DNA from: Parapedobacter sp035556095
GTDB lineage: Bacteria; Bacteroidota; Bacteroidia; Sphingobacteriales; Sphingobacteriaceae
DNA: 64,000 bases
Assembly: GCF_035556095.1 (NCBI RefSeq)
Contig: NZ_DATMFT010000021.1
Coordinates: forward strand, 1 to 64,000
Direction of reading: 5' to 3'
The notes beneath the pieces were generated by a model, which ran no database searches, had not been told where the DNA came from, and saw nothing but the letters and a program-made list of their open reading frames with translations. Below are positions 1 through 8,702 of this stretch, one piece after another (the stretch's first letter is position 1; each line of letters begins with the position of its first letter). A program made the translations under genes and the position numbers.

Positions 1-151
1 AGCGGAATGACTAAACGGCTTCAGCCATCTTGAATGCCGTTGAAGTCAAACACAAATGAAAAATCATGATAGCTTCATCACCATTAAAACCGCCGAAGGC
101 AGCATGAATGCCTTTAGAAACAAAAAAAGATGAATAAACAAATTTAGATAG
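1..151. other. Leader region before first gene, no gene seen
   Basis: No coding frame with recognisable content was seen. Positions 61-89 match positions 49319-49347, the susC-susD spacer of locus 3, at 25 of 29 bases, and all four differences are transitions. This hints at a small dispersed non-coding element. The stretch is A/T-rich close to the first gene. I could not identify a clear promoter. Confidence 0.4.
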
Positions 152-1504
152 ATGAAAAAATCAATTGATTCAAGAAGAGACTTTATTAAGAAAGCGGTAG
201 TTGGTGCAACCGCCCTTTCGTTCGGGGGCATCCTGCCATCCTTCAGTGCAAAGAGCTACGCAAATATCGTAGGTGCAAACGAGCGCATACGGGTGGCAAT
301 GATGGGCGTTAATGCGCGTGGCTTAGCGTTGGCCCGTAATTTTTCTGCTCAGCGGAACGCAGAGGTTGCTTATGTCTGCGACGTCGACAGCCGTGCAGCC
401 GAAAAGTGCAACAGCGCCGTGGAAGAAAACCAAGGCAAGCGTCCAAAATCGGAGCCCGATATCCGTAAGCTGCTTTCATATAGCGACTTTGATGCACTGG
501 TAGTGGCAGCACCCGACCATTGGCACGCACCGGCGGCCATTTTGGCATCAAAAGCCGGAAAACATGTATACCTCGAAAAGCCGGCCAGCCACAACCCGCA
601 TGAAGGGGAGCTGCTCGTGGCTACTCAGCGGAAATATGGAAATGTCATCCAAATGGGCAACCAGCGGCGGTCTTGGCCCAACGTGGCACAGGCAATCCGA
701 GAACTCCACAGCGGTATCATTGGTAAACCTTACTATGCAAAAACATGGTATTCCAATAATCGAACGTCTATTGGGGTGGGTAAGGAAATAGCAGTTCCGT
801 CGTGGTTGGATTACGAACTGTGGCAGGGTCCTGCGCCTCGGCTTCCACTCAAGGATAACGTCATCCATTATAATTGGCACTGGTTCTGGCATTGGGGTAC
901 CGGCGAAGCATTGAATAATGGTACCCACATGGTCGACCTCGCCCGATGGGGGTTGCAGGTTGACTATCCGACCAAGGTGACGTCTGCGGGGGGGCGCTAC
1001 CGCTATCAAGACGATTGGGAAGCTCCCGATACGCAATCCATCAGTTTGGAGTTTGCAGATAGAAGCCTAATCACTTGGGAGGGCCGCAGTTGCAACGGGC
1101 AAACAACCGACGGTTCTACCGTAGGCGTGGCTTTCTATGGTGAAAACGGTACCGTTCAAATTGACAGTGGCAATGCGTATAAAGTACTAGACCTGAAAGG
1201 CAAGCTCGTGAAAGAGGTGAAGAATGACGTAACCGTGGATGCCCGTAACGTGACCAACCCCTCACAAGCACTGGATGCCATACACATCCAGAATTTCTTC
1301 GACGGCATTAAAAATGGTAGCGAGCTAGCTTCGGATATCGAAAGTGGGCATATAAGTACGTTATTGGTGCAACTGGGCAACATCGCCCAGCGCACCGGGG
1401 GCACGTTGGATGTAGACCCCTCGAATGGCCATATCCTAAACAACCGGGGAGCACGAAAGCTATGGCGTCGTGAATACGAACGTGGATGGGAACCAACGAT
1501 TTAA
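152..1504 (+). CDS. Tat-exported Gfo/Idh/MocA family oxidoreductase
   Basis: A 450-residue NAD(P)-dependent sugar or polyol oxidoreductase of the Gfo/Idh/MocA family, probably periplasmic. The N-terminus has a twin-arginine motif (SRRDFIKK, residues 7-14) followed by a hydrophobic stretch ending near residue 36, so export in folded form with its cofactor is likely. The Rossmann fold begins near residue 46 with a GxNxxG variant of the nucleotide loop (GVNARG, 52-57). The family signature EKPASHNP lies at 142-149. A likely catalytic His lies in NNGTHMVD (255-262). The next gene starts 10 bases after the stop, so it is probably co-transcribed with the nagP-nagA-nagB genes. That suggests oxidation or rearrangement of an amino sugar or related sugar, but the substrate cannot be read from the sequence. 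I considered the GH109 glycosidase group, but the EKP signature fits ordinary oxidoreductases better. Confidence 0.88.
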   Translation: MKKSIDSRRDFIKKAVVGATALSFGGILPSFSAKSYANIVGANERIRVAMMGVNARGLALARNFSAQRNAEVAYVCDVDSRAAEKCNSAVEENQGKRPKSEPDIRKLLSYSDFDALVVAAPDHWHAPAAILASKAGKHVYLEKPASHNPHEGELLVATQRKYGNVIQMGNQRRSWPNVAQAIRELHSGIIGKPYYAKTWYSNNRTSIGVGKEIAVPSWLDYELWQGPAPRLPLKDNVIHYNWHWFWHWGTGEALNNGTHMVDLARWGLQVDYPTKVTSAGGRYRYQDDWEAPDTQSISLEFADRSLITWEGRSCNGQTTDGSTVGVAFYGENGTVQIDSGNAYKVLDLKGKLVKEVKNDVTVDARNVTNPSQALDAIHIQNFFDGIKNGSELASDIESGHISTLLVQLGNIAQRTGGTLDVDPSNGHILNNRGARKLWRREYERGWEPTI

Positions 1505-1514
1505 GCGGATTCCA

Positions 1515-2831
1515 ATGACAGCTTCAACTACCAAGGTAAACGTTGCGTCGCTTTCACGGCGGGACACCACGGTTTCCATTGTCATTATCGCAGGGATGTT
1601 TTTCATCTTCGGTTTCCTGTCGTGGATCAACGCCATCCTTATCCCGTATTTTAAAATTGCTTGCGAACTCACCCATTTTCAGTCGTACCTCGTCGCATTC
1701 GCGTTCTACATCGCGTATTTCGTGATGTCGGTGCCGTCGTCTTACCTGTTGAAGGCCGTCGGTTTCAAAAAGGGGATGATGATTGGCTTTTTTGCGCTGA
1801 GCTTGGGAGCGTTTATTTTCGTGCCGGCAGCAATGACCCGTACGTACGAGATTTTCCTCATCGGTTTGTTCACCATCGGTGTCGGATTGGCCATCCTGCA
1901 AACGGCTGCTAACCCATACATTACGATTCTCGGCCCGAAGGAACGGGCGGCTCAACGCATTAGCATCATGGGCATCTGCAACAAATTTGCGGGAATCGTG
2001 GCGCCGTTGCTTTTTGCGGCAGCCGTACTGCGGCCAACGGACCAGGCGCTGTTTGATAGCTTGGCGTCGATGACCGACGTGGCGCGTTCAGCTGCATTGG
2101 ATGAGCTCGTCGCACGGGTTATTGTACCTTACAGCGTTGTCGGTGCCGCACTGTTGCTCATCGGGATTGGGGTACGCTATTCGCCACTGCCAGAAATCAA
2201 CACCGAAGAAGAATCGAAAGAAGTATCGGCAGCCAATCACGGAAAGACGTCGATTTTCCAGTTCCCGCATTTGGTTTTGGGTGCGGTAGCGATTTTTATT
2301 CACGTGGGCGCCCAGGTCATCTCCATCGATACGATTATCAACTATGCGGGCTCGATGGGGGTGTCGCTGATCGAGGCTAAGGTTTTTCCTTCCTACACAT
2401 TGGGAATGGCCATTGTTGGTTATTTTCTCGGTATCTCGGTCATACCGCGCTGGATAAGCCAGAAGAATATGTTGCGTTTGGTCACCATCATGGGGGCCAT
2501 ACTCTCCCTCTTGATTGTATTTGTCCGTGGCGAAGTTAGTGTGTTCGGACACCAAACGGATATTTCCATTTGGTTTATTGTGCTCTTGGGTGTTCCCAAT
2601 TCGCTCACGTGGGCGGGCATTTGGCCCTTGGCTATCGATGGACTGGGCCGATTTACCAAAGTGGGGGCGTCCTTGTTGATCATGGGGTTATGCGGCAATG
2701 CGATATTGCCCGTGGTGTATGGTTATTTCGCGGACACGGCGGGGCTCCGGGAAGCCTACTGGGTGCTGTTGCCGTGCTACCTTTATTTGATTTACTATGC
2801 GATGTGGGGCCACAAACTCAGAACGTGGTAA
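1515..2831 (+). CDS. nagP: FucP/NagP-type sugar MFS transporter
   Basis: A 438-residue, roughly 12-helix major facilitator permease of the fucose/glucose-galactose/N-acetylglucosamine proton symporter group. The first helix region carries the typical FIFGFLSWINAILIPYFK block, and the later LQTAANPYITILGP block is characteristic of FucP/NagP-type proteins. I chose the ATG at 1515. An in-frame ATG at 1470 would overlap the upstream oxidoreductase by 35 bases and add a non-membrane, low-quality leader. The gene sits 33 bases upstream of nagA, followed by nagB, so GlcNAc import is the best guess. The symbol rests on that neighbourhood, and other hexoses remain possible. It would deliver unphosphorylated sugar, so a GlcNAc kinase must be encoded elsewhere. 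Confidence 0.85.
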   Translation: MTASTTKVNVASLSRRDTTVSIVIIAGMFFIFGFLSWINAILIPYFKIACELTHFQSYLVAFAFYIAYFVMSVPSSYLLKAVGFKKGMMIGFFALSLGAFIFVPAAMTRTYEIFLIGLFTIGVGLAILQTAANPYITILGPKERAAQRISIMGICNKFAGIVAPLLFAAAVLRPTDQALFDSLASMTDVARSAALDELVARVIVPYSVVGAALLLIGIGVRYSPLPEINTEEESKEVSAANHGKTSIFQFPHLVLGAVAIFIHVGAQVISIDTIINYAGSMGVSLIEAKVFPSYTLGMAIVGYFLGISVIPRWISQKNMLRLVTIMGAILSLLIVFVRGEVSVFGHQTDISIWFIVLLGVPNSLTWAGIWPLAIDGLGRFTKVGASLLIMGLCGNAILPVVYGYFADTAGLREAYWVLLPCYLYLIYYAMWGHKLRTW

Positions 2832-2864
2832 AAGCCATTACTTATTTTTTTACGAAAAATACCG

Positions 2865-4097
2865 ATGTCAAAGAAATACACAAAAATCATAAACGGGCAC
2901 ATCATTACACCTTATCGTACGATAAAAAATGGCGAACTGCTGATCGCTGATGGTAAGGTTGAAGCCGTTAGTAACGGTGAAATAGCGGTTCCCGGAGCAG
3001 AAATCATCGATGCGAAAGGCGCGTACGTTTCCCCTGGATTTATCGATATACACGTTCACGGAGGGGGTGGGGCAGACTTCATGGACGACGATGCCCGGGC
3101 GTTCCTGAAAGTGGCGGAAACACATGCGCGATTTGGTACCACCGCGATGCTGCCCACCGTGTTGACCAGCACCAAATCCGAAATCATCCGGTCACTGGCA
3201 GTGTACGAACAGGCTGCGGCAACCCATGTAGCGGGAGCAAGGTTCTTGGGCGTACATATCGAAGGTCCCTATTTCTCCATGGAACAACGGGGGGCACAAG
3301 ACCCTCGCTACATCCGCGATCCGGATCCCGCCGAGTATTTGGATATACTGAACAGTTCCTCTTCTATCAAACGCTGGAGCGTCGCACCCGAACGTGATGG
3401 CGCTATTCCATTTGGAGATGTCTTGCGCGAACGCGGCATCTTACCGTCTATCGCTCATACGGATGCGTTATATAGCGATGTAATCCAAGCGTTCGAGCAT
3501 GGCTATTCGCTAGCTACCCATTTGTATTCAGCCATGTCGGGTGTCACCCGGCGAAATGCCTTTCGTTACGGTGGGGTAGTTGAAAGCGCTTATCTTATTG
3601 ATGAGATGGATGTAGAGATCATCGCAGACGGTAGGCATTTACCCGTCGAGTTACTCCAATTGGTTTATAAGATAAAAGGGCCCGATCGCATCGCGCTGAT
3701 CACCGATGCCATGCGCGCCGCGGCCATGCCGGAAGGACCGAGCACGTTGGGTAGTTTGACGGACGGTATTGCGGTATTGGTAGAAGATAGCGTAGCGAAA
3801 CTGCCTGATCGATCAGCTTTCGCCGGCAGTACGGCAACTACAGATCGGCTGGTACGTACGCTGGTAGAAGAAGCGGGCATACCCCTCGTCGATGCCGTGC
3901 GGATGATGACCGCAACGCCAGCCCGTATTCTTGGTGCCGACCGTATCATCGGCACGTTGGTTGCCGGCAAAGCGGCTGATATTGTCATCTTTGACGAGCA
4001 TATAAACATTAAAATGACCATGGTAAAAGGTGAGGTTGTCTATCTTAATGATAAAGATAGCTCAATGATCATTCATAAAAAAGAGGTTGCTAGCTGA
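2865..4097 (+). CDS. nagA: N-acetylglucosamine-6-phosphate deacetylase
   Basis: A 410-residue cytoplasmic amidohydrolase that converts GlcNAc-6-phosphate to glucosamine-6-phosphate plus acetate. Visible hallmarks are the HVHGGGGADF metal-site block (His63 and His65), the catalytic/metal Glu in VHIEGPYFS (Glu133), metal-ligand histidines in SIAHTD (His198) and LATHLYSAM (His219), and the catalytic Asp in LITDAM (Asp281). Length is normal for the family (about 380-410). The ATG at 2865 gives the expected N-terminal beta-sandwich start. It lies between nagP and nagB in one operon, and nagB begins 7 bases after its stop. All expected active-site residues are present, so I expect a working enzyme. 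Confidence 0.94.
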   Translation: MSKKYTKIINGHIITPYRTIKNGELLIADGKVEAVSNGEIAVPGAEIIDAKGAYVSPGFIDIHVHGGGGADFMDDDARAFLKVAETHARFGTTAMLPTVLTSTKSEIIRSLAVYEQAAATHVAGARFLGVHIEGPYFSMEQRGAQDPRYIRDPDPAEYLDILNSSSSIKRWSVAPERDGAIPFGDVLRERGILPSIAHTDALYSDVIQAFEHGYSLATHLYSAMSGVTRRNAFRYGGVVESAYLIDEMDVEIIADGRHLPVELLQLVYKIKGPDRIALITDAMRAAAMPEGPSTLGSLTDGIAVLVEDSVAKLPDRSAFAGSTATTDRLVRTLVEEAGIPLVDAVRMMTATPARILGADRIIGTLVAGKAADIVIFDEHINIKMTMVKGEVVYLNDKDSSMIIHKKEVAS

Positions 4098-4104
4098 ACA
4101 AAAG

Positions 4105-4863
4105 ATGATGGAAAAGAAAATAGATTCGTTGAATGTCAAGCGTTTTGATAGCCGCACGGCAATGGGTGAAGCAGCCGCACTGGAAGTTGCGGATACGCTG
4201 TTAAGCCGCTTAGCTAGGCAGTCCACCGTTAACGTGGTTTTTGCCGCCGCTCCTTCCCAAAATGAGTTTTTAGCGTCGATTGCAAGCCGCAAAGACATCG
4301 ATTGGACACGGGTAAATGCCTTCCATATGGACGAATATGTAGGCTTGCCGGCCGAAGCTGCACAGCGCTTTGGTAACTTCCTCAAGGACCGCCTGTTCAG
4401 TAAGCTACCTTTTCGATCGGTCAATTATTTGAATGGCAATGCTCCGGATGTTGATGGTGAATGTCAGCGCTATGCGAAGCTGTTACTGGAGCATCCGATT
4501 GATATCGTCTGTATGGGAATCGGCGAGAACTGTCATATTGCATTCAATGACCCCCATGTTGCCGACTTTCGCGATCCGGCATGGGTAAAAGTAGTCGATT
4601 TGGATAAGGCATGCCGGCAACAGCAGGTGAACGATCAGTGCTTTGACGTATTGGCCGACGTCCCAACCCACGCCCTGACCCTAACCGTTCCGGCCCTGAT
4701 GGCGGCCGATCATGTATGCTGTATGGTGCCGGGGGCAAATAAGGCAGACGCCGTTCGCCATACCTTGCTGGATGAAATAACGCCATTATATCCATCAACT
4801 GTGCTTCGGACACATCGCAACGCAACGCTTTATATAGATAAAGAAAGCGCCTCGAAATTATAA
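4105..4863 (+). CDS. nagB: Glucosamine-6-phosphate deaminase, NagB family variant
   Basis: A 252-residue cytoplasmic isomerase/deaminase that would convert glucosamine-6-phosphate to fructose-6-phosphate and ammonia. FHMDEYVGL (residues 73-81) carries the conserved catalytic Asp76. The second active-site block reads GIGENCHIAFND (138-149), where E. coli NagB has GVGNDGHIAFNE. His144 is kept, but the Asp partner is Asn142, the Gly is Cys143, and the final Glu is Asp149. Variants with GEN-HIAFND occur in a divergent NagB-like group, so activity is likely but not certain. I chose the ATG at 4105 (an adjacent ATG is at 4108). A TTG at 4087 would overlap nagA by 11 bases. A terminator follows at 4920. 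Confidence 0.88.
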   Translation: MMEKKIDSLNVKRFDSRTAMGEAAALEVADTLLSRLARQSTVNVVFAAAPSQNEFLASIASRKDIDWTRVNAFHMDEYVGLPAEAAQRFGNFLKDRLFSKLPFRSVNYLNGNAPDVDGECQRYAKLLLEHPIDIVCMGIGENCHIAFNDPHVADFRDPAWVKVVDLDKACRQQQVNDQCFDVLADVPTHALTLTVPALMAADHVCCMVPGANKADAVRHTLLDEITPLYPSTVLRTHRNATLYIDKESASKL

Positions 4864-4919
4864 TTTTTTATCATTCTGTTATCAGGATTGAATAATTGTA
4901 ATTAATTTAGGCCCGTCAC

Positions 4920-4950
4920 ATCCCATTTTTGAAAGAATGGGATATTTTTT
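4920..4950 (+). terminator. Rho-independent terminator after nagB
   Basis: A perfect 8-base stem ATCCCATT / AATGGGAT (4920-4927 and 4936-4943) with an 8-base loop is followed by six consecutive T. It lies 57 bases past the nagB stop and only 21 bases before the next start codon. It therefore either ends the nag operon or acts as an attenuator for the MHS transporter gene. Confidence 0.7.
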
Positions 4951-4971
4951 GACCAATTATCAAAATTATAT

Positions 4972-6549
4972 ATGCAAGAATCTTCCCCTGTCGACTCGGC
5001 TACCCACAAAAAGAACCTATGGAAAGTCATCGGCGCATCTTCACTGGGTACACTCATCGAATGGTATGATTTTTATATTTTTGGCAGTTTAGCCATTGTC
5101 CTCTCCACGAAATTCTTTCCACCGGATAATCCGACGGCTGCCTTCCTTTCCACCTTAGCTACATTCGCCGCGGGTTTCGTGGTGAGGCCGTTCGGTGCGC
5201 TGTTTTTCGGCCGTCTTGGCGATATCATCGGCCGAAAATACACGTTTATGGTGACGTTGCTGGTAATGGGGCTGGCTACGTGCGCTATCGGGTTGGTGCC
5301 AGGTTACGAAACCATTGGATTTGCGGCACCTGTTATCGTCCTCGTGCTACGGTTGTTGCAAGGGCTTGCATTGGGGGGCGAATACGGGGGCGCGGCAACT
5401 TATGTGGCAGAGTATTCAGAGCCGGGAAAGCGGGGCTACCGTACATCATGGATTCAAACCACCGCAACATTCGGGTTGTTTATCTCGTTGGCAGTTATTA
5501 TGCTGACGAAGAGCAGCATGTCTGCAGAAGCGTTCGATGATTGGGGGTGGCGGTTGCCGTTTCTGATCTCTTCCCTGATGGTGGTGGTGTCTTATTTCAT
5601 CCGCCGGAATATGGATGAATCACCATTGTTTAAGAAAGCAAAAAGCGAAGGGAACACTTCCAAAAACCCCTTACGCGAATCTTTTGGCAAGAAGTATAAT
5701 TTCAAGTTCGTCCTGCTTGCCTTATTTGGTGCCACCATGGGGCAAGGCGTTATTTGGTATACTGGCCAGTTTTATGCACTGTCATTCCTGCAGAGTGTAT
5801 GTAGGGTGGATTTCGATCAAACCAATTACATCATCGGTGCAGCATTGTTGGCCGGTACCGGCTTCTTTGTATTCTTCGGCTGGTTGTCTGATAAAATAGG
5901 TCGAAAACCGATTATGCTAGCGGGTATGTTGTTGGCTATCCTGACCTACCGCCCCATATTTGACCGCATCTATCAATTAACGGATACGGGAAACAAACAG
6001 GAATTGGTTGACCAGTATGCCGTGCGGGAGCACATGGAAGTAAATGGGGAAACGGGAGATTCTTTGCGGGTAACCACCATGGAGCGTTTTTACACCGATG
6101 GGTCCGTACATACGGCCGTACAGGAGGAAATAAAGGCCGCCGGCCAATCAGAGTTTTCTGCACATACGGCCGCCGGCCACATCCATGTTGGGTCGGGCGT
6201 CTTCGCCTCACTGGTATTGCTGGTGTTTGTGTTGGTTTTATACGTCACCATGGTTTATGGACCTATCGCTGCCTTTCTTGTGGAAATGTTTCCCGTCCGG
6301 ATTCGGTATACGTCGATGTCGTTGCCTTATCACATTGGCAATGGCATTTTTGGTGGATTACTTCCGGCTGTGGCAACTTATTTAGTTGCCAAGGCACAGT
6401 TTGCCAATGACGCGGTGTCGGCGGCAGGAGGTGCCTTGGCAAATGAGAAACCTTACCTTGAAGGGCTTTGGTACCCCATTATCATCGCGGGTGTCAGCTT
6501 TATCATCGGATTACTCTATCTTAAAAATAAGAACCAAAACGTACAGTAA
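4972..6549 (+). CDS. MHS-family MFS permease with 80-residue loop insertion
   Basis: A 525-residue metabolite:H+ symporter-type major facilitator protein (ProP/ShiA-like). Signatures include GTLIEWYDFYIFG at residues 26-38, VRPFGALFFGRLGDIIGRKY at 71-90 and LALGGEYGGAATYVAEY at 132-148. A second RKP motif (GWLSDKIGRKP) lies at 303-313. About 12 helices are visible. Unlike simple MHS proteins, residues 328-409 form a long polar segment between two helices, rich in charged residues and without membrane character. The substrate is unknown; organic acids, betaine-like compounds or sugar acids are typical of the family. A 74-residue membrane protein begins 2 bases after its stop, suggesting a two-part transporter. 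Confidence 0.88.
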   Translation: MQESSPVDSATHKKNLWKVIGASSLGTLIEWYDFYIFGSLAIVLSTKFFPPDNPTAAFLSTLATFAAGFVVRPFGALFFGRLGDIIGRKYTFMVTLLVMGLATCAIGLVPGYETIGFAAPVIVLVLRLLQGLALGGEYGGAATYVAEYSEPGKRGYRTSWIQTTATFGLFISLAVIMLTKSSMSAEAFDDWGWRLPFLISSLMVVVSYFIRRNMDESPLFKKAKSEGNTSKNPLRESFGKKYNFKFVLLALFGATMGQGVIWYTGQFYALSFLQSVCRVDFDQTNYIIGAALLAGTGFFVFFGWLSDKIGRKPIMLAGMLLAILTYRPIFDRIYQLTDTGNKQELVDQYAVREHMEVNGETGDSLRVTTMERFYTDGSVHTAVQEEIKAAGQSEFSAHTAAGHIHVGSGVFASLVLLVFVLVLYVTMVYGPIAAFLVEMFPVRIRYTSMSLPYHIGNGIFGGLLPAVATYLVAKAQFANDAVSAAGGALANEKPYLEGLWYPIIIAGVSFIIGLLYLKNKNQNVQ

Positions 6550-6551
6550 AC

Positions 6552-6776
6552 ATGAATACGATAAAAAAGATATTAGGAGTCGTTTGGATCGTCCTCGGTT
6601 TGGCTGCCGGTTATTACTTGATTGTCAGTCAGGCTATACCACAATTCACGAGTCACCGGTCTGAAGATTTGGTGCCCGCTATCATCTATACATTTATTCT
6701 TATGCCCATTATCACAGGTGGGCTATGCATATTTGGATGGTATGCGCTTCAGGGTGAGTATGACGAGACCAACTGA
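6552..6776 (+). CDS. Small two-helix membrane protein, MHS permease partner
   Basis: A 74-residue protein with two predicted transmembrane helices, about residues 5-27 and 41-65, joined by a short polar segment that carries SHRSEDL. The tail is acidic (QGEYDETN). It starts 2 bases after the MHS permease stop, so the two are almost surely co-translated. I do not recognise a named family with certainty. The size and position suggest a small accessory or stabilising subunit of the permease, like small partners of other secondary transporters (inference). Confidence 0.75.
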   Translation: MNTIKKILGVVWIVLGLAAGYYLIVSQAIPQFTSHRSEDLVPAIIYTFILMPIITGGLCIFGWYALQGEYDETN

Positions 6777-6808
6777 TCGTATAGTTGACAACAACTTTCG
6801 TTAAAACA

Positions 6809-6840
6809 TTTGCAACCGTTAAAAGGATTCGCTAGGTTTA
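6809..6840 (+). promoter_or_regulatory. Putative Bacteroidetes-type promoter for GNAT-nitrilase gene
   Basis: TTTG (6809-6812), 20 bases, then TAGGTTTA (6833-6840) closely fits the phylum's -33 TTTG / -7 TAnnTTTG pattern, with one mismatch in the last base. Transcription would start near 6847, about 11 bases before the ATG at 6858. This argues against a TTG start at 6810. Confidence 0.5.
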
Positions 6841-6857
6841 GCTTCAATTTGGGCGGT

Positions 6858-8375
6858 ATGAATATTCAAATCAGAAAGTTGTCATTGAAAGACTATAATG
6901 ATCTCATCGATTCGATGGATCAGGCTTACGGCGGCGTAGGTGGTTTGTGGACCCGGACGAACATCAAGGATTTGATCGGTCTCTTTCCCGAAGGGCAACT
7001 GTGTGTGGAAGTTGATGGGCGCGTAGTGGCTTGTGCCTTAGCCATTGTCATTGATACTACGAAGACGGCTATTACCGATACGTACCGCGAGATCATCGCG
7101 GAAGGCACTTTTTCGACGCATAATCCCGAAGGCAACGTGTTATACGGAATCGAGGCCTTTGTGCACCCTGATTATAGGGACTTGCGCTTGGGCAGGCGGC
7201 TTTACGATGCCCGCAAGGAGCTGTGTGAACATTGGAATTTGAAAGGCATTTTACTGGGCGGCCGGTTACCTAAATACCATGAATATGCCGACGAATTGAC
7301 ACCGAAACAGTACATTGAGAAAGTTAAACAGAAAGAGGTATACGACCCCGTATTGACATTCCAACTGGCTAACGATTTCCACGTAAAGAAGATATTGAAA
7401 AATTACCTCCCGGGAGACACCGAATCCAAGGAATATGCCACGCTGTTGGAATGGAATAATATCTACTACGAACCGAAAACGAAAGCATGGTCGCCCTCTA
7501 AACAAACCATCCGATTGGGTTTAGTGCAGTGGCAGATGCGAACGTTTAAGGATGTCCAAGCATTTTACGATCAAGTGGAGTTTTTTGTGGATGCTGTGAG
7601 CGGATACGGGGCAGATTTCGCACTCTTCCCGGAATTTTTCAATACACCGTTGATGGAGCCCTACAACCATTTGCCCACTACGGAAGCGATGCGCGAACTC
7701 GCGAACATGACCACCGAGATACAACAGCGAATCCAACAACTGGCAGTATCGTACAACGTGAATATCATTGCCGGGACCATGCCCGTGATCGAAGGAGACG
7801 GTAAACTATATAATGTTTCATTGCTTTGTCAACGGAATGGAAAAACGGAAGAATACCGAAAAGTACACATCACGCCCAATGAGACCAAGTATTATGGGAT
7901 GCACGGTGGCGATCAGGTAAAAGTCTTTGATACAGACTGCGGGAAAATTGGGATATTGATTTGTTATGACGTCGAGTTCCCCGAGCTAGGGCGAATTCTC
8001 GCCGACCAGGGGATGCAAATTTTATTTGTCCCATTTTTAACCGATACTCAAAATGGCTATGTGCGGGTTAGAAACTGCGCGCAGGCACGCGCTATCGAAA
8101 ACGAATGCTATGTAGCTATTGCAGGTGCGGTGGGAAATCTACCCAAAGTCAACAACATGGATATCCAGTATGCGCAATCGGCCGTGTTTACCCCTTCAGA
8201 CTTTGCGTTTCCCACAAATGCCGTCAAAGCGGAAGCCACACCCAATACCGAGATGGTATTGGTAGTGGATGTCGATTTGAATCTATTGAAAGAACTAAAT
8301 CAGTACGGTACAGTGAAAAACCTACTCGACAGGCGAAAAGATTTATATCGGGTGTCGCTGAATAACCCCGACTAA
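6858..8375 (+). CDS. Bifunctional GNAT acetyltransferase / carbon-nitrogen hydrolase
   Basis: A 505-residue cytoplasmic fusion. The N-terminal part (about 1-195) is a GNAT acyltransferase domain, with a CoA-binding region around RLGRRLYDAR. The C-terminal part (about 215-495) is a nitrilase-superfamily amidase with the Glu-Lys-Cys triad: Glu259 in LFPEFFN, Lys335 in YRKVHI and Cys369 in LICYDVEFPE. The same two-domain arrangement is known in many bacteria, and its substrate is still not well defined. I chose the ATG at 6858 over a TTG at 6810 because the promoter-like element lies between them and the protein then starts directly at the GNAT fold. It appears to be a single-gene unit. Confidence 0.88.
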   Translation: MNIQIRKLSLKDYNDLIDSMDQAYGGVGGLWTRTNIKDLIGLFPEGQLCVEVDGRVVACALAIVIDTTKTAITDTYREIIAEGTFSTHNPEGNVLYGIEAFVHPDYRDLRLGRRLYDARKELCEHWNLKGILLGGRLPKYHEYADELTPKQYIEKVKQKEVYDPVLTFQLANDFHVKKILKNYLPGDTESKEYATLLEWNNIYYEPKTKAWSPSKQTIRLGLVQWQMRTFKDVQAFYDQVEFFVDAVSGYGADFALFPEFFNTPLMEPYNHLPTTEAMRELANMTTEIQQRIQQLAVSYNVNIIAGTMPVIEGDGKLYNVSLLCQRNGKTEEYRKVHITPNETKYYGMHGGDQVKVFDTDCGKIGILICYDVEFPELGRILADQGMQILFVPFLTDTQNGYVRVRNCAQARAIENECYVAIAGAVGNLPKVNNMDIQYAQSAVFTPSDFAFPTNAVKAEATPNTEMVLVVDVDLNLLKELNQYGTVKNLLDRRKDLYRVSLNNPD

Positions 8376-8702
8376 ACGAACAGCCATCCATTCCGCAGCA
8401 TGCCAATTGTCGTTGTTTCCGTCATAAAAAGCAGGGAATAACCGGAATAACTCGATCCGCTAGACCTAAAGGATTACGCATCATTGTTTTGATATCCGCC
8501 GTGTGGCAGGATACAGCAGGATAGTTTTTTGTGCTATTTTAAATACAATTGTCTGGTAAATGCATATGGGTAGAACGCCTGTATGTTAAACTAACCGTAG
8601 AAGGTAAACCGCCATTGCGGTCGATACAACTTGTTGGACAAGTCAAGTGAACCAGCTACGCAGGTGAAAACGGGTCTTTTGATATAAACTTAATTTTGAG
8701 TC
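8376..8702. other. 327-base non-coding region upstream of Sus locus 1
   Basis: No gene was seen. It contains small inverted repeats, for example ACTTGT-tgg-ACAAGT (8629-8643) and ACCGC-catt-GCGGT (about 8608-8621). TAATTTTG at 8691-8698 matches the -7 consensus but is too close to the sigma gene ATG (8703) and has no TTTG at the right distance, so I do not call it a promoter. The region must hold the control site for locus 1. Confidence 0.4.

Noticed and set aside
548..1036. 162-residue minus-strand frame inside the oxidoreductase gene
   Set aside because: It is a shadow frame fully inside a well-supported gene, with no recognisable protein content.
152..1504. GH109 alpha-N-acetylgalactosaminidase assignment
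   Set aside because: The EKPASHNP signature and surrounding sequence fit general Gfo/Idh/MocA oxidoreductases. GH109-specific features were not seen.
8691..8698. TAATTTTG as promoter of Sus locus 1 sigma gene
   Set aside because: It would start transcription at or after the ATG, and no TTTG lies 19-21 bases upstream.
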